Shown piece by piece: positions 16,250 through 24,594 of a DNA stretch of 64,000 nt; positions within the stretch are counted from its first letter, which is position 1, and the number at the start of each line of letters is the position of its first letter. The stretch spans positions 62,001-126,000 of the forward strand of contig NZ_QEVW01000026.1 in assembly GCF_003287275.1 (NCBI RefSeq). The letters are read 5' to 3'. This DNA is from Paenibacillus taichungensis. Lineage in GTDB: Bacteria; Bacillota; Bacilli; Paenibacillales; Paenibacillaceae. The position numbers were made by a program, and so were the translations under genes. The notes below the pieces were generated by a model. That model had not been told where the DNA came from. It did not search any database and saw only the letters and a program-made list of their open reading frames with translations.

Positions 16250-17008
16250 TTAGTAAGAACTCCATCCTGCATCTGCCGTTACGACTGTTCCGTTCACGAA
16301 GCTGGATTCATCCGAACCAAGGAACAGCGCCACCTGTGCAATCTCTTCACTTTTTCCTGCACGCGGATTAATTGCCATTCCCAGCTGTTGTCTGCTGGCA
16401 CCGAAGTGGTTAATGTTTGTCATCGTGGAGGCAATATTGGTTTCAACCCCACCTGGAGCAATCGCGTTACAGCGAATACCTTGCTGAGCATACATGAAGC
16501 CTGTATTTTTTGTGAATCCAACAACCGCATGTTTGGATGCGGTGTAAGCTGCGCCTGCACGCGCACCATGCAATCCGCCTGCTGAGGCAATATTGACGAT
16601 AACACCTTTTTGTTTTTCCAGGAAGATTGGCAGCACTTTACGAGTAGCACGCATAACACTTGTGGTATTGATCGCAAAGATCCGCTCCCACTTGTCATCC
16701 ACAATGTCGCCAGCTGGTTCCATGCTGTCCATAATACCCGCATTATTGACCAGAATGTCCACAGTTCCATAGGTGTTAACCGTCGTATCGATCAGGTTCT
16801 GAATATCTTCTTCCTTCGCCACGTTCGCAACCACAAACGTTGCTTCTCCACCATTTGCCTTGATATCCTCAGCAACCGCCTGCGCTGAAGCCTCATTGAT
16901 ATCCGATACAACCACCTTAGCACCTTCCTGCGCGTACAGTGTTGCAATTGCTTTACCCATGCCGGAACCTGCACCAGTTACTACAGCTACTTTATCTTGA
17001 AGTCTCAT
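16250..17008 (-). CDS. Short-chain dehydrogenase/reductase (SDR)
   Basis: The 252-residue enzyme is a classical SDR: cofactor loop VTGAGSGMGKAIA (from residue 10), Asp38 in VVSDIN that suggests NAD preference, NNAG motif, catalytic Ser in NIASAGG, and Tyr155/Lys159 in YTASK. The C-terminus FVNGTVVTADAGWSSY is typical for glucose-dehydrogenase or 3-oxoacyl-reductase-like members. The substrate is not readable. It is divergent from a TetR-type gene, and its promoter is followed directly by a 28-bp palindrome, so control by that regulator is likely. Confidence 0.9.
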   Translation of the reverse strand: MRLQDKVAVVTGAGSGMGKAIATLYAQEGAKVVVSDINEASAQAVAEDIKANGGEATFVVANVAKEEDIQNLIDTTVNTYGTVDILVNNAGIMDSMEPAGDIVDDKWERIFAINTTSVMRATRKVLPIFLEKQKGVIVNIASAGGLHGARAGAAYTASKHAVVGFTKNTGFMYAQQGIRCNAIAPGGVETNIASTMTNINHFGASRQQLGMAINPRAGKSEEIAQVALFLGSDESSFVNGTVVTADAGWSSY

Positions 17009-17040
17009 ATTGTATCAACCTCCATGTATTCGTTTACAAT

Positions 17041-17068
17041 GAGTTAACAAACAAATGTTCATTAACTC
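17041..17068. promoter_or_regulatory. Palindromic operator, probably for the divergent TetR regulator
   Basis: The 28-bp site starts GAGTTAA and ends TTAACTC; 11 of 14 positions of its half-sites are symmetric, including an inner AACA/TGTT. It sits at the predicted transcription start of the SDR gene. Confidence 0.7.
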
Positions 17069-17076
17069 TTATCCTT

Positions 17077-17106
17077 AGTATAATAAGTCATAGCATTCCT
17101 GTTCAA
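17077..17106 (-). promoter_or_regulatory. Promoter of the SDR gene
   Basis: On the minus strand TTGAAC (17106-17101) and TATACT (17082-17077) are 18 bases apart. The start site would fall at about 17070, next to the palindrome. Confidence 0.65.
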
Positions 17107-17198
17107 TCAGTAAAAGCTTGCCCAATTGTACGTTAATCAACACTTCTAATTCCGAATGTACTTTATCTTAAAATACCTATTTACGAGGAGTACTGCAT

Positions 17199-17807
17199 AT
17201 GACCGAACTTCCGAGTTCCATGGATCGAAGAATCAAGAAATCCAAAGCGGCACTGAAGGATGCCCTCATCCAATTGATGCAAAAGCAGTCATTCAAAGAA
17301 ATATCCATTACTGATATCGTACAGCTGGCGGATCTGAATCGGGGCACCTTTTACAGACACTATCAATACAAAGAAGACCTGTTCAATGAGATCATCGATG
17401 ACATCATTAAGGATCTGGTCTTCTCCTATCGTGAACCGTATCTGGATAAAGAAATATTTGAAGTAAGTCATATGCCCTCTTCGGCAATCAAAATATTCGA
17501 ACATGTACATCAGCATGCGCAATTCTACACCCTTGTCGTCAAATCAGAAGCATCATCTAACTTTCAGCAAATGATCTGCGATGTTCTGCGTGACCTTGCC
17601 CTTCAGGACCTGAACGAAATATTTCCGTCCCATATTAATCGCGAGCTGCTGGCAAGTTATCAATCCCACGCGATCTTTGGCATGATTATTGAATGGATTC
17701 GGCAGGAATTCAAACATAGCCCTGCTTATATGGCAGATGAGTTATTTAAAATCATTAACTACAAACCTGGCAATGTAGTGTATCACACCCCGTATAAGGC
17801 GCCCTAA
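17199..17807 (+). CDS. TetR-family regulator
   Basis: The 202-residue protein has an N-terminal TetR helix-turn-helix (ALKDALIQLMQKQSFKEISI, then LNRGTFYRHY) and a helical ligand-binding part that fits the TetR_C group found in Bacillales regulators with IIEWIRQEFKHSP-like endings. It follows CGAGGAG. It is divergent from the SDR gene and probably represses it through the palindrome at 17041-17068. The inducing compound is unknown. Confidence 0.88.
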   Translation: MTELPSSMDRRIKKSKAALKDALIQLMQKQSFKEISITDIVQLADLNRGTFYRHYQYKEDLFNEIIDDIIKDLVFSYREPYLDKEIFEVSHMPSSAIKIFEHVHQHAQFYTLVVKSEASSNFQQMICDVLRDLALQDLNEIFPSHINRELLASYQSHAIFGMIIEWIRQEFKHSPAYMADELFKIINYKPGNVVYHTPYKAP

Positions 17808-17974
17808 GCACAATTGTATTGGCAAACCCAACATAAAAGTTGAATGAAAGTCTCTCTTTTGCCTCATATTAATCAGGAATCAATTGAATAGTTTCGCAAA
17901 ATATGGGTAAAAGGTATGAACGCCATATTTAACTATTTACATGTGTACCTAATATAATATGAGGAGGAATCATG

Positions 17975-19015
17975 ATGACATCTTTCAAATATCGGCTTGA
18001 ACAAAAAGAACCCCGTACGGGCCCTGGCGGTATTACCCGCGGTGCTTCCGTTCGGGATTTCCCTGCGTCCATTGGAATTGCAGGCGTATCCATGCGCCTG
18101 GAACCAGGAGGCATGCGTGAATTGCACTGGCATGCCAATGCGGCAGAATGGGCTTATGTGATCAGCGGCTCATGTCGCACCACCGTCATACATCCCGACG
18201 GACATGCATACACCGATACATTTGAGCCAGGAGATGTGTGGTATTTCCCTCGTGGTTACGGACACTCCATTCAGGGATTGGGACCGGACGAATGCCATTT
18301 TATTCTGATATTTGATAATGGTGATTTCTCGGAAGATCACACGTTCAGCATTACCGATTTTCTGTCTCATACACCGAATAACATTGTTGCCCAAAATCTC
18401 GGGATTACCCCGGAGCGTGCAGCGAAATTGCCTCAGGGCGAAGCCTACTTCGTCAAAGGGCCTGTCCCTAATGACAGCTCCTCTTCCGGAACGTATCGCC
18501 GCAATTCGGAGCTGACGACTCCCCACCGATATCCGCTGCATGCCAAGCAGCCCAGACGAGCGCCAGGCGGAGGAACTCAGCGCACGGTTACTGTCGAAGA
18601 TTTCCCCATCTCCACTACGATGGCCGGATCATTAATCGAGCTGCAACCCGGCGCATTACGAGAGATGCATTGGCACCCCAACGCCGACGAATGGCAGTAT
18701 TACATTAGCGGCACTGCCGAAATGACCGTATTTCTCGCAGAAGGTCATGCAGTGACAGAGCAATTCGAAGCAGGTGATGTGGGATATGCCCCAATGGGTG
18801 CGGGCCACTATATCAAAAATACGGGAGATGAGGTCTGCCGTGTGTTAATCGGGTTCAACAGTGGACACTATGAAGCTATTGATCTGAGCGAGTGGCTCGC
18901 AGGCAATCCGGATGATGTGCTGTCCACGAATCTGGAAATGTCCAAAGAGGAAGCCGAACAGCTTCCGAATGATACTCTTTTTATCGCACCTGACCCGAAT
19001 AAAACGAAGTCATAG
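17975..19015 (+). CDS. oxdC: Oxalate decarboxylase (bicupin)
   Basis: The 346-residue protein has two cupin domains, each with a manganese site: HWHANAAE plus a later His in GYGHSIQ, and HWHPNADE plus His in GAGHYI. Flanking stretches such as GDVWYFPRG, REMHWHPN and EWQYYISG match oxalate decarboxylases. The active-site lid of the N-terminal domain reads SEDH where Bacillus subtilis OxdC has SENS; the key Glu is kept, so decarboxylation of oxalate to formate and CO2, rather than oxidation, is expected. There is no signal peptide. Two ATGs are in tandem at 17972 and 17975; GAGGAGG is better spaced to the second. TATAAT at 17954-17959 may be the -10 box. An FNT-type channel lies far away in the window (52140), so a link is only speculative. 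Confidence 0.92.
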   Translation: MTSFKYRLEQKEPRTGPGGITRGASVRDFPASIGIAGVSMRLEPGGMRELHWHANAAEWAYVISGSCRTTVIHPDGHAYTDTFEPGDVWYFPRGYGHSIQGLGPDECHFILIFDNGDFSEDHTFSITDFLSHTPNNIVAQNLGITPERAAKLPQGEAYFVKGPVPNDSSSSGTYRRNSELTTPHRYPLHAKQPRRAPGGGTQRTVTVEDFPISTTMAGSLIELQPGALREMHWHPNADEWQYYISGTAEMTVFLAEGHAVTEQFEAGDVGYAPMGAGHYIKNTGDEVCRVLIGFNSGHYEAIDLSEWLAGNPDDVLSTNLEMSKEEAEQLPNDTLFIAPDPNKTKS

Positions 19016-19114
19016 TCCAACGACCGTTACCAATTAAATATAGGTTTGGGTTAGTGATCCTTCTGTTATATATCACGTAACCACTCCAGTAACATGGAAA
19101 AGGGGTTGGACATC

Positions 19115-19828
19115 ATGGTTTCTGATTCTGCTTCCGATTCGGCAAGTGATCGCAAACGTGTGGGACATACCGTAGAACGACTGGAGCCGGGTCTTTCCCG
19201 GCTTCTGCTGTCATGTGTGCTTGTGCTGATCTCCGGTTTCATTGATGCGGTCGGCTATTTGCAGTTGGGGAAAATCTATCTGTCTTTCATGAGTGGTAAC
19301 AGTACCAAGCTTGGTATCGCGCTATTTGAAGGAGATTCCGCTGTATTAACGAATATAGGTCTGGTCATTTTTTTATTCGTTGTTGGCGCCTTTATTGGTA
19401 CGTTGATCACAGATCGATCGGGCAAATGGCGACTGGCGGGCATCTTGGGCTTTGAATCCCTGCTTTTCGCTGGCGCCATTGTATTCTTGCTGTTCCTCGA
19501 AACACAGAGCGTGCTTTTCCCGATTGCCGTCGCCATGGGCATGCAAAACACCATGCACCAGATGGTTGCTCATGCTGACGTGGGCAAAGGTTTTGTGACA
19601 GGCACATTATTCGGTATTGGACAGGCACTGGCCAAAGCTGTTCGGGGTAAGGCTCCTGCTTCCGAATGGGCAGTACTCGCCCTGTCCTGGGTTATTTTTG
19701 TGATCGGTGCAGCTCTGGGAGCACTGTTATTAATCCAAGGAAGCCTGCTGCTTGCCCTGAGTGCTTCACTGGCTCTGCTTCTTCTGCTGATCCCCTACGT
19801 CCTCCATGTTCAACGAGATTTGACCTAA
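19115..19828 (+). CDS. DUF1275 (YoaK-type) membrane protein
   Basis: The 237-residue protein has six hydrophobic segments and the family signature SGFIDAVGYLQLGKIYLSFMSGNSTKLG, followed later by MGMQNTMHQ and FVTGTLFGIG. DUF1275 proteins are of unknown function, possibly transporters. I chose ATG 19115 because GGAAAAGGGG (19097-19106) lies about 8 bases before it; an upstream ATG at 19094 would place this site inside the gene. The N-terminus is a Ser/Asp-rich repeat (SDSASDSASD). Confidence 0.85.
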   Translation: MVSDSASDSASDRKRVGHTVERLEPGLSRLLLSCVLVLISGFIDAVGYLQLGKIYLSFMSGNSTKLGIALFEGDSAVLTNIGLVIFLFVVGAFIGTLITDRSGKWRLAGILGFESLLFAGAIVFLLFLETQSVLFPIAVAMGMQNTMHQMVAHADVGKGFVTGTLFGIGQALAKAVRGKAPASEWAVLALSWVIFVIGAALGALLLIQGSLLLALSASLALLLLLIPYVLHVQRDLT

Positions 19829-19842
19829 TCAGCATCAAGATC

Positions 19843-19887
19843 AAAAAAACGGTTGAACCAGAGTTTATCTGTGTTCAACCGTTTTTT
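19843..19887. terminator. Bidirectional terminator
   Basis: AAAAAACGGTTGAAC pairs perfectly with GTTCAACCGTTTTTT. It lies between the convergent DUF1275 and TelA-type genes. Confidence 0.88.
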
Positions 19888-19934
19888 GAGGTCATGCATG
19901 TAACTTCCTCTACACCTTCTGACTACCTTCCAAA

Positions 19935-21074
19935 CTACAGACCCAGCTTCTGCCCTTTCTCCAACCGCTGAATCTGTTGTTCCCCGGTATCCGCCAGTTC
20001 ACGGAACTGATTAATGGTCTCCCGCATCCGTGGCAAGGCCTCCTGTTTATACACACTGATAGAGTCAAGCGCGGAAAGCACATCCGTGAACGCCTGCTTC
20101 ATCGTATCGACGGAAATGCTGGCATCATAAGCTTGCTTCTGGATGGCAATGCCCTGATCTTTCAGCATTTTGGACGTACCTGCGATCAGGTCGTTGGTCG
20201 TCCGGTTAAGCAGTTCAATTTTCTGCAATACAATCTTCTGATTGTAGAGTGCACTCGCGACGGTGACGGCAATTTTCAATGCCGAGATCGTTACATTTTT
20301 GGCACGATCCACACCGCGGATCAATTCCTTGTTGTTGCGGATGACGACTTCAATGGCCATGATGCCCTGCTGGTTCACCACCAACATTTGCTGCAAATCC
20401 ATGACCCGCTGGCGTAGCGGGAACAGCACTTCTTCCGTGATAAAACGGACTTTCTCCGGGTCCTCATTACGCACTTTGGCGGCTTCGATCTGTGCGTCAA
20501 TCGACTCATCCATCAGCACCCCAAGCTGAATTTCCTTTTGCAATCGTTTGGTGAGTTCCCGTAGATTTTGCTGTTCAATCTCCAGTGTAGTATTGTCGTT
20601 CCTCAAGGTCGCTCTGCCTTTATCCAGCGAGGTCACAATATCGGCGATGACCGCATCAGCCTTCTGGTATTTCAGGAAATAGGCCCGGAGCGGATTAAAC
20701 AATTTGCCGAGCAATCCAGTCTTGGCAAAATCGACCACGCTCGGGTCGAGATCCTTCAGCTGCATATGCAGCTCGGTCAAGCCTTTGGCGACCTGACCGC
20801 CCTCGTCTCCCGTCTTGGACAGATGTCCAACGGAGACTTGAAGCAGCGCGTTTTTCTCGGAAGAGGATCTCATCGTGTTCATGCCAAAGCCGTCAATGGA
20901 TTGCAGGATCTCCTTGCGTTTCTCCAACGATTCGAGATCCAGTGTCATGATCATCTCCACATTGGCATTTGCGACTTGCTGCAGCTCTGCCACCTCGGCA
21001 GGTACAGGCTTTACTTCTTCCTCAATCACCTTCTGAATTTCCTTCTGGCTAGGTATCTCCATCGAAAACGACAT
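19935..21074 (-). CDS. TelA-family (toxic anion resistance) protein
   Basis: The 379-residue helical protein matches the TelA family (Bacillus YceH/YaaN): LLGKLFNPLRAYFLKYQKADAVI, then a long coiled region, and RNNKELIRGVDRAKNVTISAL near residue 250. Family members are linked to tellurite, nisin and other envelope-stress tolerance; the biochemical role is not settled. It is the last of three genes on the minus strand, after an XpaC-like protein and a VWA protein, a variant of the Bacillus xpaC-yaaN pair. It is presumably a cytoplasmic or membrane-associated partner of the VWA protein. Confidence 0.9.
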   Translation of the reverse strand: MSFSMEIPSQKEIQKVIEEEVKPVPAEVAELQQVANANVEMIMTLDLESLEKRKEILQSIDGFGMNTMRSSSEKNALLQVSVGHLSKTGDEGGQVAKGLTELHMQLKDLDPSVVDFAKTGLLGKLFNPLRAYFLKYQKADAVIADIVTSLDKGRATLRNDNTTLEIEQQNLRELTKRLQKEIQLGVLMDESIDAQIEAAKVRNEDPEKVRFITEEVLFPLRQRVMDLQQMLVVNQQGIMAIEVVIRNNKELIRGVDRAKNVTISALKIAVTVASALYNQKIVLQKIELLNRTTNDLIAGTSKMLKDQGIAIQKQAYDASISVDTMKQAFTDVLSALDSISVYKQEALPRMRETINQFRELADTGEQQIQRLEKGQKLGL

Positions 21075-21154
21075 CCAAGTTCCCCCTTCAATTACGTGCT
21101 ATATAAAATGGAATAATGAACCTTACATTAGTCATTTCGTGTGCAATACAGGTG

Positions 21155-22843
21155 CTACATCTGCACGTTGAACAGGTTACCGATTTTGTACACCACATCG
21201 TCGGTATCCGCGTTAATGCTCGCTGCTTCGTTAATACTGGAGATGCTCTCCAAAGCTTTGATGTCCGCGTTATAACCAATCGTATAGATGGGCACTTTGT
21301 ACGTCTCGACCAGATCACGAATATCCTTCAGTGTATGACCTTCATTGGTTTCTCCATCACTTAGGACAAAGATTAGTGGCTTCACATTCGGATCAGTTGC
21401 CATATAATCTTCCAGCATCTTCATCGCCACGACGATTCCATCAAAGGTTGCCGTACCGCCACCCGCTTGCAGGCTATCCACCGTCCCCACAAACATCGAC
21501 TGCTGATTCGTATCATACTTGGCAATTGGCAAATTCACCGTTACTCCACTAGAGTAGGAGACGAGGCCGATACTGTTATCTGTGCCCAGGAACTTCTGAC
21601 CTTTGCGCAATGATTCCTTGAGTCGGTTCAGCGGTTCGCCGTCCATACTCCCGGATACGTCGGTTACAAATACGGCCGCAATCGGTTTACTGCCGTTCTT
21701 TTTCTCTTTCCATACTTTCTGTGCGGACAACAAGGTGCCACCATCCACTGTGTTCAATTCGGACTTATAATCCTGTAAACCGTTGAAGCCGAATTCCTCA
21801 GCCGATTGCTGATATTTCGCTTGGGTTACGAATTCTGCATACTTCTTAATGATCTCTTGCTTGTTCTGCGGCAGTTGCCCCAGTGCATACAACGGGCTGT
21901 CATGTCTTACGCCAAAAGGGGTAAAGACGTATCCGCTTTTCAGATCTGCGGTGTTTACGTAAGTCTGGTATTCCAGTACAAATGCGTCCAGTCGGCCTGA
22001 CTTGGCTGCCTCACGCATCTGAATGGTTGTGGACGCCGTAAACGGTACGTTCGCCTGGAACTTCTCAAAACCCTCAATCGCTTTCTCTCCAAGCGGGTTG
22101 GAGCTGTCGTATGTGTTGAGTGCCGTCACGAGAAAGTTTAGCCCCGTGGAACTGGCAAATGGATCGGTGTATCCCATCGCGAGCTCATTGTTCGCAATCG
22201 CTTCGGTCACGGTTTTTACATTAACCGAGCCGTACGTGTCGACCAGCGCATCATATTTGGCTTTGGAGATGACGATGCCGGGAACGTTCCCCACCAGTCT
22301 TTTGGATACCAGGTCAGTCTTTACTCCGCTTGCAGCTACCATCTCGCCCCATAACTCATTCGAAGGGGTAAACGCATCAGGCACATATTTACCAGACTTA
22401 ATATAATCAGCCGCCGTACCGGATGCGATATTACGTAATTTTACCGAAACCTGTTTGTCGCCAACGGTAATGTTAGCCTTGTTGAACTCTTCGGTTACTT
22501 CGGTTAACCAGCCATCCGCTCCGGTTCCCGCCTTCTCGATGGAAGAAAAGATCTCTACATAATCATTCGTTGTATTCTCGACCGTGATCGGAAATTTGGA
22601 GATGTCCGGCAGTGATTCAGCCACATCCACCGGATCGAGATCAATCTGTCCCTTCACAGGTTCAGCCGTTGCCGGAGCAATGTCCGCATACAGCTTGCCT
22701 AATTCTTTGCCTGCATTCTCTGTCGTTACCTGTGTACTGGATTTACCCACGTTCGACGTCAGCGTGATGCCTGCATATACGAGCCCAAACACGAGTACCA
22801 GCATTAAGATCGATATGAAAAAAAACTTTCCCTTCTTAGCCAT
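21155..22843 (-). CDS. Membrane-anchored protein with substrate-binding-like and VWA domains
   Basis: The 562-residue protein has an N-terminal membrane anchor (residues about 7-28, FFFISILMLVLVFGLVYAG). A region of about 300 residues follows that reads like a type 2 periplasmic-binding fold (SGTAADYIKSGKYVPDAF, NNELAMGYTDPF). From about residue 385 there is a von Willebrand A domain with a complete metal site: Asp395-x-Ser-x-Ser in DVSGS, Thr in GGGTATF and LSDGETNEG. The binding-like part would face outside. VWA domains bind protein ligands through Mg. It sits 12 bases after the XpaC-like gene and before telA. Such binding/VWA fusions occur next to TelA genes, but their function is not established. 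Confidence 0.85.
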   Translation of the reverse strand: MAKKGKFFFISILMLVLVFGLVYAGITLTSNVGKSSTQVTTENAGKELGKLYADIAPATAEPVKGQIDLDPVDVAESLPDISKFPITVENTTNDYVEIFSSIEKAGTGADGWLTEVTEEFNKANITVGDKQVSVKLRNIASGTAADYIKSGKYVPDAFTPSNELWGEMVAASGVKTDLVSKRLVGNVPGIVISKAKYDALVDTYGSVNVKTVTEAIANNELAMGYTDPFASSTGLNFLVTALNTYDSSNPLGEKAIEGFEKFQANVPFTASTTIQMREAAKSGRLDAFVLEYQTYVNTADLKSGYVFTPFGVRHDSPLYALGQLPQNKQEIIKKYAEFVTQAKYQQSAEEFGFNGLQDYKSELNTVDGGTLLSAQKVWKEKKNGSKPIAAVFVTDVSGSMDGEPLNRLKESLRKGQKFLGTDNSIGLVSYSSGVTVNLPIAKYDTNQQSMFVGTVDSLQAGGGTATFDGIVVAMKMLEDYMATDPNVKPLIFVLSDGETNEGHTLKDIRDLVETYKVPIYTIGYNADIKALESISSINEAASINADTDDVVYKIGNLFNVQM

Positions 22844-22855
22844 ACGTACAACCCC

Positions 22856-23596
22856 TCACTGTCTGTATAATTTGGTGTGCTTGATTAATTGGTCAATTTC
22901 CTGCATACAAGGCATCTGTTCAATATCGCCTGCTTCAAAGCTGTCCAGGCGGGAGATTTCCAGCATTAACTGGTCGAGCTTCAAAAGAATTTCCTCATTG
23001 GAATGGAGAGAGTTTTTCACATAGCTGAGATAATCGTTATATACTTTGGTCTTTTCCTGAAAAAGCTTCTGGGGAAGTGTTGCGGATTTGGACTTCATCA
23101 GGCTGGCGTACTCCGCTTCATCGAACACATTAAGTCGGTTAAGTACACTTCGGATGTTGAGGTATAACAACTTCTCCACCTCGAGGGTGACCGAAGCAAA
23201 TTTCTTGTAACTCAGTTCCCCCGGATCAAATCGCTGATTCAGCACGTTCAGGAGGGTTTCTTTCTTTTTCTTCATGCGGCTTAGTTGAGATAATCCCAAT
23301 GTGATATCTTCCTCAAGCACTTTAATACGTCGATAAAAGGATAACGCTTCCACATAATCTTCATGGGTTTCGATATTCTTCACGGGCAAGACTACAGGCT
23401 GTCTGAACAACAAAGTGTAGCTTCCATAGAAGAGAGCCATCACGCTGCCAAACAGAAATGTCACGGAGAGCGCTGTCGTAAATGCTCCCCCGCCAAACTC
23501 CAGTCCGATGAATCCTGGTGAGAACAATAGAACATTCATGACTACAACGCCGAAGATCAGCCCCAGCAGTTTTATGTACTTTATCATGTAAATCAT
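22856..23596 (-). CDS. XpaC-like membrane protein
   Basis: The 246-residue protein has two hydrophobic segments at the N-terminus (about 6-28 and 38-64) followed by a helical cytoplasmic part (RRIKVLEEDITLGLSQLSRMKKKKE). This layout and the following TelA-type gene match the XpaC family (named for 5-bromo-4-chloroindolyl phosphate hydrolysis). True enzymatic activity is doubtful; it more likely supports the TelA complex at the membrane. The ATG follows AAAGGAGG at short spacing. It is the first gene of the operon. Confidence 0.75.
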   Translation of the reverse strand: MIYMIKYIKLLGLIFGVVVMNVLLFSPGFIGLEFGGGAFTTALSVTFLFGSVMALFYGSYTLLFRQPVVLPVKNIETHEDYVEALSFYRRIKVLEEDITLGLSQLSRMKKKKETLLNVLNQRFDPGELSYKKFASVTLEVEKLLYLNIRSVLNRLNVFDEAEYASLMKSKSATLPQKLFQEKTKVYNDYLSYVKNSLHSNEEILLKLDQLMLEISRLDSFEAGDIEQMPCMQEIDQLIKHTKLYRQ

Positions 23597-23892
23597 CAGA
23601 CCTCCTTTCGCGCTATGTGTTGGAGCTTTATGTCGATATTTACCATTGGAACTTTATTTCATTGTACATGATGTTGCCGCATTCGGGTGGATTAATATGG
23701 ATATTCATAATATACGTGGCTTGGGCTTATCCCATTTCATCTTTAGAGGGACAACGTGGATAAGATTTTGTAACCTTTGGGAAACGAGTCTGGTGCCCTT
23801 GAACAGTCGTGGCGGAAAAAGAAATGTTATCAGGTAATACGTGGAAATTTGCTGTGCGTGTCATTTTTTATATAGGGCTTATTCGATAAAAA
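23597..23892. other. Intergenic stretch without a recognisable gene
   Basis: This AT-rich stretch separates the XpaC-like operon from the Uma2 gene. A 63-codon frame at 23646-23837 has no ribosome binding site or recognisable motif. I see no clear promoter or repeat. Confidence 0.5.
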
Positions 23893-23894
23893 GC

Positions 23895-23927
23895 AAAAAA
23901 AACACCCCGACGCCCGGCGCCGGAGTG
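23895..23927 (-). terminator. Terminator of the Uma2 gene
   Basis: CACCCCGACG and CGCCGGAGTG form a GC-rich stem with two wobble pairs, followed on the minus strand by eight T. It lies just past the Uma2 stop codon. Confidence 0.8.
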
Positions 23928-23945
23928 ATGATGATATTCTCAGAT

Positions 23946-24512
23946 CTAATTCAGCTTGAATAAATTTCGAAGCGGAATCGCAAGTTCCGGATATAACACC
24001 GATTGAATCGTTTCTTGCTCCGTGTACAGTTGACGGTTCTGGTAACTGCCTTCTTCCAATGTGTACACATGAACGGTCTGATTGCCAGGGTCAACAATCC
24101 AGTATTCATTCACACCATATTTCTGATACAGATTAAACTTCTCGTTAAAATCCTTCAGCGCAGTTGAAGGAGAAAGTACTTCTATGATTAGAGACGGCGC
24201 ACCTTGACAGCCGTTTTTGGATATTTGGTCTTTGGAACAAACCACCGATAAATCCGGTTGGACAACATGATCAGGTACGTCATACTGTTCATTCTCACTG
24301 AAATACACGTCAAAGGGAGCAACAAATACGATACATTTCCGATTCTGAAAAAAAGTACGCAAGGAGAAGTGCAGCTCACCCACAATAAACTGGTGTAATG
24401 AGGTAGGGGCTAAAGACATATTGAACGCTTTGCCGTTAATTAACTCCCAAGTCCCCTCCCAAGTTAACCAATCCTGAAAACTATAGATGCCTTTATTATC
24501 CGGTTTTGCCAC
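23946..24512 (-). CDS. Uma2-family (DUF820) restriction-endonuclease-fold protein
   Basis: The 188-residue protein carries the Uma2 signature: WELINGKAF near the start, VQPDLSVVC, PSLIIEVLSPST and the YQKYGVNEYWIVDP motif. Together these give the Glu, Asp and Glu-x-x residues of a PD-(D/E)XK nuclease fold. Members are common in cyanobacteria and some Firmicutes, often in several copies, and their role is not established. It is a single gene with its own terminator. No toxin, methylase or recombinase gene lies beside it. Confidence 0.85.
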   Translation of the reverse strand: MAKPDNKGIYSFQDWLTWEGTWELINGKAFNMSLAPTSLHQFIVGELHFSLRTFFQNRKCIVFVAPFDVYFSENEQYDVPDHVVQPDLSVVCSKDQISKNGCQGAPSLIIEVLSPSTALKDFNEKFNLYQKYGVNEYWIVDPGNQTVHVYTLEEGSYQNRQLYTEQETIQSVLYPELAIPLRNLFKLN

Positions 24513-24594
24513 ACTTCCAACCTCCTCTTTTACCTAATCCGCATGTTGCTCTTATTATAACATTGTGTTTGCCCATTTTCATACAATGCCTCTT

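Noticed and set aside
23646..23837. 63-codon plus-strand frame between XpaC-like and Uma2 genes
   Set aside because: It has no ribosome binding site, no motif and unusual composition.
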